Source: Bacteroidota bacterium (GTDB taxonomy: Bacteria; Bacteroidota; Bacteroidia; Chitinophagales; Chitinophagaceae). From it: a stretch of DNA of 43,657 nucleotides. The notes beneath the pieces were generated by a model. It was given only the letters and a program-made list of their open reading frames with translations, was not told the DNA's origin and ran no database searches. The position numbers and the translations under genes are program-made. The DNA is taken from contig CANFXV010000018.1 of assembly GCA_947451115.1 (NCBI GenBank), positions 1 to 43,657 of the forward strand, read 5' to 3'. Shown in pieces: positions 1 through 7,547 of the stretch. The first letter of the stretch is position 1. Each line of letters opens with the position of its first letter.

Positions 1-1125
1 CATGCAGCAGATGGTGCTTATTGGTACGATTCCAAAACAGGCAATTTTATTAGTTCCACCTATTATGGGAAAACTTTACCAACTTGGGTAAGTAATTACA
101 ATGCGTTGCATCGTCCCGATAGTTTGTACAATAACAATTGGAATTTAAGTTTAGCAAGTTCCATCTACGAAGCCAATTGCGATGCAGACGAAAATGTATA
201 TGAATCTACTCCTTTTGGGAAAGAAGCAAAACATTTTCCTTACCATTTGCAAGATTATATTGGCAAAGATTATGGTAAAATCACGTCTACACCTTATGGC
301 AATAATTTAGTGGTTGAATTGGCTAAACAGGCTTTATTAAACGAACATTTAGGGGCAGACAATATTACGGATATGTTGGCCATTAGTTTTTCATCCCCAG
401 ATTATATTGGTCATGCCTTTGGCCCAGATTCTTGGGAAACCATGGATGGCTATGTAAAATTAGATGAATCCATCGCAGATTTATTTAGCTTCTTAGACCA
501 ACAAGTGGGTAAAGACAATTACACCGTATTCTTGACTGCTGATCATGCTGTGGCCAATATACCAGGCTTTGCAAAAAAACACAATCTACCAGGAGAAAAT
601 TACGATGATGGCGCATTAAAAACAGATGTATTAGCGTGTTTAAACAGCAATAACCTTAGCCCAAAATTAATCAGTGCAGTTAGCGAATACAATATTTATT
701 TTAACCATGCGGTGATGGATAGTTTAGTCATCTCCAATGATAAACTATCCAGCCTACTAAGCAATTATTTGGAAAAGAAAGCAATGGTCTTGCAGGTGGT
801 CGAAAACAGAAAAGCAGCCTTAGCGCCTTTGCCACAGAGTATGAGAGAAAAAATCGTGAATGGTTTTACTCCACAACGCAGTGGCGATCTGATGTTGGTG
901 ACTAAATCCGGAGTGGTTGATGGCTATCCAACAGGCACCAGTCATGGTGTATTGTACAATTACGACGCACATATTCCACTTTTATGGTTTGGCGCAGGTA
1001 TTAAGAAAGGGGCAGTGAATGGCATAACCTACATGACAGATATTGCGCCTACCCTAAGTACCTTATTGGGTATCCAAATGCCAAGTGGCTCTATTGGCAA
1101 GCCAATTTTAGAACTATTTCAATAG
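1..1125 (+). CDS. pafA: Alkaline phosphatase PafA-type, C-terminal part (5' end outside window)
   Basis: Exported phosphomonoesterase of the alkaline phosphatase superfamily, resembling Bacteroidota PafA, a zinc enzyme that releases phosphate from organic monoesters in the periplasm. The frame is open from base 1 (HAADGAYWYD...), so the gene starts upstream and a TTG at 106 is not a real start. 374 residues are visible. Metal ligands expected for the family can be seen: the D and H of PDYIGH, the DH of TADHAV, and the H of GTSHG near the C-terminus. The nucleophile threonine and the phosphate-binding N/K/R residues would lie upstream. No terminator directly follows; the small exported peptide gene begins 115 bases later on the same strand. 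The family assignment is firm; the PafA subgroup is inferred from the flanking residues. Confidence 0.85.
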   Translation, partial: HAADGAYWYDSKTGNFISSTYYGKTLPTWVSNYNALHRPDSLYNNNWNLSLASSIYEANCDADENVYESTPFGKEAKHFPYHLQDYIGKDYGKITSTPYGNNLVVELAKQALLNEHLGADNITDMLAISFSSPDYIGHAFGPDSWETMDGYVKLDESIADLFSFLDQQVGKDNYTVFLTADHAVANIPGFAKKHNLPGENYDDGALKTDVLACLNSNNLSPKLISAVSEYNIYFNHAVMDSLVISNDKLSSLLSNYLEKKAMVLQVVENRKAALAPLPQSMREKIVNGFTPQRSGDLMLVTKSGVVDGYPTGTSHGVLYNYDAHIPLLWFGAGIKKGAVNGITYMTDIAPTLSTLLGIQMPSGSIGKPILELFQ

Positions 1126-1240
1126 AAAAATTTGCACCACTATTTTTTAACATAAGCACAACTAGATAAAATGTGTTCCAATAAAAATAATATCCTAAAT
1201 TAGTAGGTATAAAACTATTGTTCACTTAAAATTTATAACT

Positions 1241-1462
1241 ATGAAAAAATTATTATTCGCTGGATTGTTTTTAATGGCCGCTAACTTTTCATTTGCTGCA
1301 GACAAATGCAGTGCTGATTGTCATAAAGCAGAACATAAATGTACTGCTGCTTGTCACAAAAATGGAGCTGGTCATATTGCCAATCATGGAGAGAAAGGGC
1401 ATATGTGCAGCGCTAAGGACTGCAAGCATGATTGCAGTAAAGATTGCATGAAAAAAGCTTAA
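1241..1462 (+). CDS. Small exported Cys/His-rich protein, putative metal binder
   Basis: I do not recognise a named family. The 73-residue product starts with a clear Sec signal peptide (MKKLLFAGLFLMAANFSFA) with likely cleavage after SFA. The mature chain is only about 53 residues but carries eight cysteines and seven histidines, arranged as repeated C-x3-C-H-K units (CSADCHK, CTAACHK) followed by CSAKDC and CSKDC. That density suggests binding of zinc, copper or another soft metal in the periplasm, or a disulfide-rich fold; neither is shown by sequence alone. It lies directly after the zinc-type phosphatase gene and close to an Nramp transporter gene, which fits a metal role only circumstantially. 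A strong hairpin terminator follows the stop. Confidence 0.8.
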   Translation: MKKLLFAGLFLMAANFSFAADKCSADCHKAEHKCTAACHKNGAGHIANHGEKGHMCSAKDCKHDCSKDCMKKA

Positions 1463-1480
1463 TTAAAAGTACAAACCTAA

Positions 1481-1515
1481 AAAAGCCATCTCGTATAAAC
1501 GGGATGGCTTTTTAG
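1481..1515. terminator. Bidirectional intrinsic terminator between the Cys-rich gene and icd
   Basis: AAAAGCCATC at 1481-1490 pairs with GATGGCTTTT at 1503-1512. A T run follows on the plus strand and an A run precedes it, which becomes a T run on the minus strand. It serves the two convergent genes. Confidence 0.85.
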
Positions 1516-1535
1516 TTGAATAAAAGCTGGCAATA

Positions 1536-2768
1536 TTATTTGGCCAATTTTACCTGTAAATTTTTATCTAAGGCATCTAAGAACTCTTCAGTATAAACAT
1601 AGTGATCACCATGTTTTACTTTATTCCCATGCACACATACTGCTAAGTCTTTAGTCATAATACCAGACTCTACTGTCTCCACACAAACTTCTTCTAAAGC
1701 TTTAGAAAAACGTATTAATTCTTGGTTATTGTCTAATTGACCACGGAATTCTAAGCCTCTTGTCCATGCAAAAATGGAAGCTATTGGATTGGTAGAAGTT
1801 CTATTTCCTTTTTGGTGTTCACGGAAATGGCGTGTGACTGTGCCATGTGCTGCTTCTGCTTCCATCACTTTACCATCAGGTGTAATTAAGGTAGAAGTCA
1901 TTAAGCCTAATGAACCAAAGCCTTGTGCTACTGTATCTGATTGTACGTCACCATCATAATTCTTACAAGCCCATACAAAATTACCATTCCACTTTAAAGC
2001 AGAAGCCACCATGTCATCAATTAAACGGTGCTCGTAAGTAATACCTGCTGCATCATACTTGGCTTTAAATTCATTTTGATATACTTCTTCAAAAATATCT
2101 TTGAAACGACCATCGTATTTTTTCAAAATGGTATTTTTTGTAGATAAATACAAAGGCCATTTTTTAGCCAAGGCTTGGTTAAAACAAGCACGGGCAAAAC
2201 CATAAATACTTTCATCGGTATTGTACATCGCCATTGCTACGCCATCCCCTTTGAAATTAAATACTTCAAACTCTTGCTTCGTACCATCTTCTCCTTCAAA
2301 CTTAATAGTTAATTTACCTTTTCCTTTAGTTACAAAGTCGGTCGCACGGTATTGATCTCCAAAAGCATGACGACCAATGCAAATAGGTGCCGTCCAATTA
2401 GGCACTAAGCGAGGCACATTATTACATACAATGGGCTCTCTAAAAACAGTACCATCTAAAATATTACGAATGGTCCCATTAGGGCTCTTCCACATTTGTT
2501 TTAACTTAAACTCTTCTACTCTTTGTTCATCTGGTGTAATGGTGGCACATTTAATACCTACTCCATATTGCTTAATAGCATTGGCGGCATCCACTGTTAC
2601 CTGATCGTTGGTCTCGTCACGATACTCCATACCTAAATCATAATACTTAATATCAATTTCTAAATAAGGAAGTATTAATTTGTCTTTAATAAATTTCCAG
2701 ATAATTCTGGTCATCTCATCGCCGTCCAATTCTACTACCGGATTGGCTACTTTAATTTTTTGTCCCAT
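1536..2768 (-). CDS. icd: NADP-dependent isocitrate dehydrogenase
   Basis: Oxidative decarboxylation of isocitrate to 2-oxoglutarate with NADP+, a TCA-cycle step in the cytoplasm. The 410-residue length and sequence match the homodimeric, eukaryote-like IDH class (as in mitochondrial IDH2) rather than the E. coli type. The start [13 protein letters not shown] and the segment [19 protein letters not shown], with the substrate-binding serine and arginines, are diagnostic. The metal-binding aspartates lie around residues 250-280 (LIDDMVA, NYDGDV). The C-terminal part has [10 protein letters not shown] and [12 protein letters not shown]. It is monocistronic: a terminator lies beyond the stop and a TAnnTTTG box lies just upstream of the start. 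Confidence 0.95.
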   Translation of the reverse strand: MGQKIKVANPVVELDGDEMTRIIWKFIKDKLILPYLEIDIKYYDLGMEYRDETNDQVTVDAANAIKQYGVGIKCATITPDEQRVEEFKLKQMWKSPNGTIRNILDGTVFREPIVCNNVPRLVPNWTAPICIGRHAFGDQYRATDFVTKGKGKLTIKFEGEDGTKQEFEVFNFKGDGVAMAMYNTDESIYGFARACFNQALAKKWPLYLSTKNTILKKYDGRFKDIFEEVYQNEFKAKYDAAGITYEHRLIDDMVASALKWNGNFVWACKNYDGDVQSDTVAQGFGSLGLMTSTLITPDGKVMEAEAAHGTVTRHFREHQKGNRTSTNPIASIFAWTRGLEFRGQLDNNQELIRFSKALEEVCVETVESGIMTKDLAVCVHGNKVKHGDHYVYTEEFLDALDKNLQVKLAK

Positions 2769-2784
2769 AGTGTATAAATTTTGT

Positions 2785-2792
2785 CAAATGTA
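2785..2792 (-). promoter_or_regulatory. Putative -7 promoter box for icd
   Basis: TACATTTG on the minus strand matches the Bacteroidota -7 consensus TAnnTTTG, 17 bases before the icd start. I see no convincing -33 TTTG. Confidence 0.5.
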
Positions 2793-2820
2793 CAAAAACT
2801 AGCTTTAAAAATTACTGATA

Positions 2821-4689
2821 TTAAACATTCACAATAAGTACTGGAATTTTCACTTTATGTCTAACAGACTCAATGGTTTCCCCAAAGATATAGTCCTTCC
2901 AACCTTGGTGGCGATGCCCTCCCATGACCAGCAATTTAGCCTCATAGCTATTCACAATTTTAACAATCTCCTTCACCCTATTTTCATAGCCTAAATAGGT
3001 GGTGGCTTTATAGCCTTTTAAGGTTAATGCTTGTGCGTAGGTATCTAGTCTCGCCTGGTCTTTTCTGGTTTCATTATCATCACTTGATTCTTGTAAATAT
3101 TTTGCAGTAGCACTTTCTACCACATGTATAAAAATAAATTCAGTAGCCTGATGTGCATGTTGAATAGCCGTTTTAATCAACTTTGCATCGGCTACGGAAA
3201 AATCAACCGCAATGGCAATTTTATTGACAGGGGCGTCTTGGGTCCAATCTAATTCAATCATCTCTCCATGAAAACCTTCCTCCACTTTCGCATGATGCCT
3301 TTTTAAGAATATTGGAAATACAATGATATAAATAAGTAAGGCTAAAAATAAAAGCACCAGTATTATCAGTAAAATTTTCACAAACCCATAGCCTGCTCCT
3401 TCAATATAGTTTAGTACAAAACCCAAAACTAAGTTCCCATTCAAAAACACCAATATACTTGCCACCACCCAAGCCATCAGTTTTACTTTCCAATTAATCA
3501 CAAATTCACCCATAGTGGTTTTATCACTAACAAAATGAATGAGTGGAATAACGGCAAAACCTAATTGTAAACTTAAAATAACTTGGCTCAATATTAAAAG
3601 CGCATCAACATGCGCTTCCCCCATGATGCCTATTACTAATAATGCAGGTACGATAGCAATAAGCCTGGTTAATAATCTTCTTATCCAGGGGTTCAATCTT
3701 AATTTTAAATAACCTTCCATCACTATCTGACCCGCCAAAGTACCCGTCACTGTTGAGCTCTGGCCCGCTGCAATCAAAGCAATGGCAAATAAAATAGGCG
3801 CTAATTTTGAGCCTAACAAAGGGGCAAGCATCGCATGCGCTTCTTCAATTCTAGCCACATGGGTATTACCTGTAGTAAAAAAAGCGGTGGCTGCTAATAT
3901 CAAAATGGAGGCATTTACAAAGAAGGCGGCATTCAATGCCACCGCACTATCAATAAAATTATACCAAATAGATTTTCGGATACCCTTACTCGTTCTGTCA
4001 ATTTTTCTGGTTTGCACTAAGGCAGAATGTAAATATAAATTATGTGGCATCACGGTGGCCCCAATAATACCTACTGCTATGTACAAGGCCTCTGGAGATA
4101 AATTTGAAGGAATAAATCCTTTTATGGCATAAGATAAATCAGGCTTAGCGATAAACATTTGCATTAGAAAACTAAATCCAATAGTAGCCACCAAAACTAA
4201 AATAAAGGCCTCCATTTTACGAATGCCATAGCGTTGTAAAAATAAAAATAAGAAAGTATCAAAAACAGTAATCATAGTGCCATACATTAATGGCATACCT
4301 GTCAATAATTTAATACCAATGGCCATTCCTAACACTTCCGCTAAATCGGTGGCGGCAATGGCTAATTCTGCTAATAGATATAATACAAAATTGATAAAGG
4401 GTGGATAAGTCTCTCTATTGGCTTGCGCTAAATCCAACCTTCGCACAATGCCTAATCTTGCACTTAAACTTTGCAATAAAATAGCCATTAAATTACTGAG
4501 CAGTAAGACCCAAATTAATTGGTAGCCAAATTTTGCACCTCCCTGTAAATCGGTGGCCCAATTACCCGGATCCATATACCCCACACTTACCAAATAAGCA
4601 GGGCCTATGAATGCCAATAGCTTACGCCATCCAGTCTTATTTTGGACTGGGACAGACTCATTTAAGCTATCTAAAGACTTTTCTCTCAT
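2821..4689 (-). CDS. mntH: Nramp divalent metal transporter with C-terminal UspA domain
   Basis: Proton-coupled Mn2+/Fe2+ importer of the Nramp family in the inner membrane, fused to a cytoplasmic universal stress protein domain. The Nramp part (about residues 20-465, 11 or 12 membrane segments) keeps the metal-site motifs DPGN at residues 40-43 and MPH at 214-216. After a basic linker (FLKRHHAKVEEG), a UspA fold begins near residue 489 (KIAIAVDFS) and runs to the C-terminus (VKIPVLIVNV). The Usp ATP-loop is only partly conserved (GGHRHQGWKDYIFGE), so nucleotide binding is uncertain. At 622 residues it is about 200 longer than plain MntH. It is monocistronic, with a short inverted repeat upstream of the start that could be an operator. 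The substrate metal is inferred from family. Confidence 0.92.
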   Translation of the reverse strand: MREKSLDSLNESVPVQNKTGWRKLLAFIGPAYLVSVGYMDPGNWATDLQGGAKFGYQLIWVLLLSNLMAILLQSLSARLGIVRRLDLAQANRETYPPFINFVLYLLAELAIAATDLAEVLGMAIGIKLLTGMPLMYGTMITVFDTFLFLFLQRYGIRKMEAFILVLVATIGFSFLMQMFIAKPDLSYAIKGFIPSNLSPEALYIAVGIIGATVMPHNLYLHSALVQTRKIDRTSKGIRKSIWYNFIDSAVALNAAFFVNASILILAATAFFTTGNTHVARIEEAHAMLAPLLGSKLAPILFAIALIAAGQSSTVTGTLAGQIVMEGYLKLRLNPWIRRLLTRLIAIVPALLVIGIMGEAHVDALLILSQVILSLQLGFAVIPLIHFVSDKTTMGEFVINWKVKLMAWVVASILVFLNGNLVLGFVLNYIEGAGYGFVKILLIILVLLFLALLIYIIVFPIFLKRHHAKVEEGFHGEMIELDWTQDAPVNKIAIAVDFSVADAKLIKTAIQHAHQATEFIFIHVVESATAKYLQESSDDNETRKDQARLDTYAQALTLKGYKATTYLGYENRVKEIVKIVNSYEAKLLVMGGHRHQGWKDYIFGETIESVRHKVKIPVLIVNV

Positions 4690-4702
4690 AATTATTATTC
4701 CC

Positions 4703-4716
4703 TAATTGGCTAATTA
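4703..4716 (-). promoter_or_regulatory. Inverted repeat upstream of the metal transporter, possible operator
   Basis: TAATT-GGCT-AATTA forms a 5+4+5 palindrome 14 bases before the mntH start. It also reads as a direct repeat CTAATT-GG-CTAATT. The position would suit a metalloregulator, but I cannot assign one, and an AT-rich palindrome of this size may be chance. Confidence 0.3.
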
Positions 4717-4834
4717 AATCTATTTTACCTCCCTAGTAGAGGCGAAATGGATCATGCCCGTAGTAATGTAAATTTAATGATAAAAGCTTTTGAGAAACTC
4801 GGTTTGATAGTCTATTTTAGCAAAAAATTGGATC

Positions 4835-5782
4835 ATGCGTAGGTGTTTAGTTTTAGGACTGTTAAGTTTAATGCTGGCTTGTGCTGATGAAAAGCCAGAT
4901 TTTACAGGTAATACGCCTATTAAAATCAATGATTTTAATAAAATTTTTAAAGTAGCTACTTTACCTATTTCTTTGTCAGATACCAGTTTGAAACAATACA
5001 CCGACACTTTGATCATTGGTAGAAAAGCATTGGCGCAATTTGTACCTGAAGCGATGGTAGAACAAATTGTAAGCAAAACAGATAAAAAAACTGTTTTACA
5101 TCCCATATTAAGAATTGAAAAAGAACAAGAGTATTATCTGCTATTGCGCGTTCAACATATAAATAGTTTTGAGATTTGTGTAGTCGTCTTTAGCAAAAAG
5201 AATAAATTTCTTGATTACAAAGTCATCACAGAGTTTAAAGATGAAAACAAAGGATCAAGACGCTATGGAAAAATTTTAAACATCAACAAAGAACCCTCCT
5301 TTTTAGTAGAAGAAAATAAAATGAATGAGGACAATTCTTTGATTTATGAAAAAAAGGGCTGGGCTTATACAGACAGTAATTTTAGATTGATCTATTTTGA
5401 TAGCAATAAAAAACCAGAAAACACCAAGGTCATCAATCCTTTAGATACCCTTCCTATGAACAATAATTATAGTGGAGATTATGGAAGAGATGCAAAAAAT
5501 TTTATTTCTATTAGAGATTTCACTACCGCCAATAAATATCAATTTTTCATGCATTTCGAAAGAGACGGCAGAGATTGCTCAGGCGAACTTAAAGGAATCA
5601 TGACTTTTACAAAGAACACGGCTATTTATTCAGAGAAAGGAGATGCTTGCATTATTCATTTTAAGATAGAAGGCAATCAAATTACGATCAAAGAAGATGG
5701 CAATTGCGGCAATCATCGCGATATGACTTGCTATTTCAATAATTCTTACGACAAGAAAAAGAAGTCAAAAAAGAAAAAATAA
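4835..5782 (+). CDS. Hypothetical lipoprotein with polylysine tail
   Basis: I do not recognise the family. The 315-residue product has a lipoprotein signal (MRRCLVLGLLSLMLACADE) with lipobox LMLAC, so Cys16 is the likely lipidated residue. The residue after it is Ala, so there is no inner-membrane retention Asp at +2. The mature chain is hydrophilic and looks like a beta-rich periplasmic or surface protein. A cysteine pair (RDCSGEL and KGDACIIHF) and further cysteines near the end (NCGNHRDMTC) could form disulfides. It ends in a striking basic tail, DKKKKSKKKK, encoded by an A-rich stretch. Neighbours are the divergent mntH and the downstream phosphorylase homologue; neither indicates function. 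Confidence 0.7.
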   Translation: MRRCLVLGLLSLMLACADEKPDFTGNTPIKINDFNKIFKVATLPISLSDTSLKQYTDTLIIGRKALAQFVPEAMVEQIVSKTDKKTVLHPILRIEKEQEYYLLLRVQHINSFEICVVVFSKKNKFLDYKVITEFKDENKGSRRYGKILNINKEPSFLVEENKMNEDNSLIYEKKGWAYTDSNFRLIYFDSNKKPENTKVINPLDTLPMNNNYSGDYGRDAKNFISIRDFTTANKYQFFMHFERDGRDCSGELKGIMTFTKNTAIYSEKGDACIIHFKIEGNQITIKEDGNCGNHRDMTCYFNNSYDKKKKSKKKK

Positions 5783-5818
5783 TCCACAATTTAGCGGCGC
5801 AAACGGTTGTTATCCACA
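5780..5818 (+). promoter_or_regulatory. Two DnaA-box-like 9-mers upstream of the phosphorylase gene
   Basis: TTATCCACA at 5810-5818 is a perfect match to the classical DnaA box. TAATCCACA at 5780-5788 differs by one base, has the same orientation and overlaps the preceding stop codon. Two sites are too few for an origin; a regulatory or titration role, or chance, are the alternatives. Confidence 0.3.
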
Positions 5819-5888
5819 GTTTATTGGGTATTAATTACATTTTCTTCAAATACCATTATATTGCAGCCTAATTACCAAACAAGTTTAT

Positions 5889-7547
5889 ATGAGTTTTAGA
5901 AACTATCAAGTGCCTTATGCAATTAATGATCAATTCAAAAAAAAGGCAGCTTATTTTTCTATGGAATTTGCCATTCACCAACCCTTAAAAATATACAGTG
6001 GTGGATTGGGATTTTTAGCTGGTTCACATTTAAGAAGTGCCTTTGAATTAAATCAAAATTTAATTGGGGTTGGTATCTTATGGAAATATGGGTATTACGA
6101 TCAAGCCCGCAATCAAGACCAAACATTGCAGGTAACATTCATGGAAAAAATTTATAGCTTTTTAGAAGATACAGGCATAAAATATCAAATACTTATTCAT
6201 GACCATCCAGTATGGGTAAAGGCTTTTTATTTAGCCCCAAATACTTTTTGCAGTGCCCCCCTATTTTTATTAAGCACCGATTTACCAGAGAACGATTATG
6301 TTTCTCAAACCATCACGCACCGTTTATATGATGCCAATGTGGCGACCAAGGTGGCTCAATTTATTTTATTAGGTGTGGCAGGTGCTAAATTAATTGATGA
6401 ATTAAACTTCAATCCAGAAGTATATCACTTAAATGAAGCCCATGGATTTTCTGCGGCCTTTTATTTATTGAATAAATACAAATCATTAGCAGAAGTTAAA
6501 AAACGTTTGGTATTCACTACCCATACACCAGAAGAAGCCGGCAATGAAAAACATGATATTTATTTATGTCATAAAATGGGCTATTTCTGTGGCTTAAGCA
6601 TGGATGAAGTAAGAAAATTAACAGGCATCGAAGATGATCAGTTCAATCACTCTTTGGCAGCCCTTCGTTTTGCAAGAAAAGCCAATGGGGTTTCTGAATT
6701 ACATGGTCATGTAAGTAGAGAACTTTGGGGTAAATATGATGGCATTTGCCCTATAACACATATTACCAATGCACAAAACTGGCGTTATTGGGCAGATAAA
6801 CAATTATACCGTTTTGCAGAAAGCAACGACGATGCTGGTTTTGATGATCGTAAAATGTATTTAAAAAAGCGCGCCTTTGAAATAGTGGCTGATCAAACTG
6901 GAAAAATATTCGACCCCAATGTATTGACCATTGTTTGGGCAAGACGATTTGCAGGTTATAAAAGAGCCGATTTCTTGTCTTGGGATTTAGATCGTTTTGA
7001 AAAATTGCTTTCTAATGCAAAATATCCGGTGCAAATTATTTTTGCTGGTAAACCCTATCCTGTAGATCATCCAGCCATTTCTCAGTTTAATAATTTAGTA
7101 CACTTAAGCAAGAACTATCATAATGTGGCTGTATTAATTGGCTATGAATTAGGCTTAAGCAAAAGAATGAAACAGGCTTCCGATGTTTGGTTAAACAACC
7201 CACGCGTGCCTCGTGAAGCCTCTGGAACCAGCGGTATGACTGCTGCTATGAATGGAGCGGTGAATTTTTCAACCGATGATGGATGGATTCCAGAATTTAT
7301 CAATCATGGCAACAATGGCTTTGTGGTACCTAAGGCAGATTATGCGAATATGAGTACCCAACAACAAGACGACTATGATTTAGATGAAATGTATAAAATA
7401 TTAGACGAGCAAATTGTGCCCATGTATTATGAACAAAAAGATACCTGGCGTCAGATTACACAAAACGGAATGAAGGATGTTCGTTTCCAATTTGACAGCA
7501 ATAGAATGGCCGAAGAATATTATGAGAAAATGTATAAAGTAGATTAA
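5889..7547 (+). CDS. glgP: Alpha-glucan phosphorylase homologue (GT35), PLP lysine replaced by Thr
   Basis: Homologue of the short alpha-glucan phosphorylases (GT35), which use phosphate to release glucose 1-phosphate from glycogen or maltodextrin. Family segments are visible in order: AYFSMEFAIHQPLKIYSGGLG near residue 20, HLNEAHGFSAAF, FTTHTPEEAGNEKHD, ARRFAGYKRADF, IIFAGKPYPVDHPA and EASGTSGMTAAMNGAVNFS. In canonical members the last motif is SGMK or GNMK, whose lysine holds the PLP cofactor. Here residue 451 is Thr (codon ACT at 7239-7241). With 552 residues it also lacks much of the N-terminal part of full-length glycogen phosphorylases. Either the enzyme works without a Schiff-base PLP, or it has another role. 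Its stop overlaps the convergent oxidoreductase stop in the tetranucleotide TTAA. Confidence 0.85.
   Translation: MSFRNYQVPYAINDQFKKKAAYFSMEFAIHQPLKIYSGGLGFLAGSHLRSAFELNQNLIGVGILWKYGYYDQARNQDQTLQVTFMEKIYSFLEDTGIKYQILIHDHPVWVKAFYLAPNTFCSAPLFLLSTDLPENDYVSQTITHRLYDANVATKVAQFILLGVAGAKLIDELNFNPEVYHLNEAHGFSAAFYLLNKYKSLAEVKKRLVFTTHTPEEAGNEKHDIYLCHKMGYFCGLSMDEVRKLTGIEDDQFNHSLAALRFARKANGVSELHGHVSRELWGKYDGICPITHITNAQNWRYWADKQLYRFAESNDDAGFDDRKMYLKKRAFEIVADQTGKIFDPNVLTIVWARRFAGYKRADFLSWDLDRFEKLLSNAKYPVQIIFAGKPYPVDHPAISQFNNLVHLSKNYHNVAVLIGYELGLSKRMKQASDVWLNNPRVPREASGTSGMTAAMNGAVNFSTDDGWIPEFINHGNNGFVVPKADYANMSTQQQDDYDLDEMYKILDEQIVPMYYEQKDTWRQITQNGMKDVRFQFDSNRMAEEYYEKMYKVD

Noticed and set aside
4746..4841. 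31-codon frame (MDHARSNVN...) overlapping the start of the lipoprotein gene, and a 10-base direct repeat TGGATCATGC at 4748 and 4829
   Set aside because: No coding-like features, no promoter of its own and only two short repeat copies. Most likely chance, though translational coupling to the lipoprotein start cannot be excluded.
4774..5106. Minus-strand 110-codon frame opposite the lipoprotein gene
   Set aside because: It lies wholly antisense to a better gene with a lipobox. The protein has no recognisable features.
5889..7547. Phosphorylase homologue as a degraded pseudogene because the PLP lysine is missing
   Set aside because: The frame is intact over 552 codons and all other active-site blocks are well kept, which argues for selection.
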